DNA of 22,909 nt from Acidobacteriota bacterium (GTDB lineage Bacteria; Acidobacteriota; Terriglobia; UBA7540): positions 1 to 22,909 of the forward strand of contig JAKASC010000008.1 in NCBI GenBank assembly GCA_021828245.1, in the 5' to 3' direction. Position numbers and translations under genes: made by a program. Shown here piece after piece: positions 22,838 through 22,909 of this stretch; positions within the stretch are counted from its first letter, which is position 1, and every line of letters starts with the position of its first letter. Below the pieces are notes generated by a model, which saw only the letters and a program-made list of their open reading frames with translations, was not told where the DNA came from and ran no database searches.

Positions 22838-22909
22838 ATGCCCGCCAAATCCCATCGTGAGCTGATGGCTATGCTCGAACGAGAATTGAAATTTATCGAG
22901 GAGGGCGGT
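22838..22909 (+). CDS. Start of an unidentified gene, 3'-truncated by the window edge
   Basis: From ATG 22838 the frame is open to the edge for 24 codons (MPAKSHRELMAMLERELKFI then EEGG). It looks like an amphipathic, charged helix typical of a small cytosolic protein. An in-frame ATG at 22811 would add nine residues; neither has a strong Shine-Dalgarno. It follows usp by 74 bp on the same strand and may be cotranscribed. Function cannot be stated. Confidence 0.5.
   Translation, partial: MPAKSHRELMAMLERELKFIEEGG

Overview
The window looks like chromosomal DNA from a Gram-negative bacterium of moderately high GC content, most plausibly an Acidobacteriota member. That placement is an inference from gene content and protein style: a tricorn-type protease, exported glycosidases, a stand-alone VKOR, dense two-component signalling and a small Cys-rich exported protein. 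No rRNA or other marker gene is present to prove it. I see no mobile element, CRISPR array, tRNA or rRNA.

Layout, left to right. (1) Bases 2-3193 (+) hold a 5'-truncated tricorn-like S41 protease. (2) Bases 3428-5533 (-) hold an exported GH42 beta-galactosidase, divergent from a small orphan gene at 5750-6016 (+). (3) A minus-strand run ubiX - VKOR - GH20-like hydrolase - ubiA-type prenyltransferase spans 6078-10039. It joins quinone-type prenylation chemistry, a quinone-dependent disulfide enzyme and a Tat-exported glycosidase; ubiX and VKOR are coupled by an ATGA overlap. (4) A plus-strand larB (10183-10929) faces a dienelactone-hydrolase family gene (10990-11700, -). (5) A 93-residue exported protein with three CxC pairs (11871-12152, +) has a clear promoter and Shine-Dalgarno.

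(6) The largest block is a five-gene minus-strand signalling cluster (12288-20191). In transcription order it encodes a soluble PAS histidine kinase with a C-terminal receiver, a response regulator ending in a CxxC/CxxC module, a membrane hybrid kinase (three PAS, HisKA, HATPase, two receivers, Hpt), a canonical REC-GGDEF response regulator, and a paralogous REC-GGDEF protein. The last has lost the phospho-acceptor Asp and the GGDEF signature but keeps the RxxD c-di-GMP inhibitory-site motif. The cluster reads as a phosphorelay ending in c-di-GMP synthesis plus a possible c-di-GMP-binding partner.

(7) On the right, galT (20487-21497, -) and a tandem universal stress protein (21876-22763, +) diverge from a 378-bp intergenic region. 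It carries a perfect CRP-type palindrome, a second weaker one 22 bp away, and a good sigma-70-type promoter for galT. (8) The window ends in the first 24 codons of another plus-strand gene.

Functional themes are carbohydrate scavenging (GH42, GH20-like, GalT), peptide degradation (tricorn-like), quinone and redox metabolism (UbiA, UbiX, VKOR), nickel-pincer cofactor synthesis (LarB), and stress and phosphorelay signalling. The most unusual items are the active/degenerate REC-GGDEF pair, the CxC-rich exported protein, and the paired CRP-like sites.
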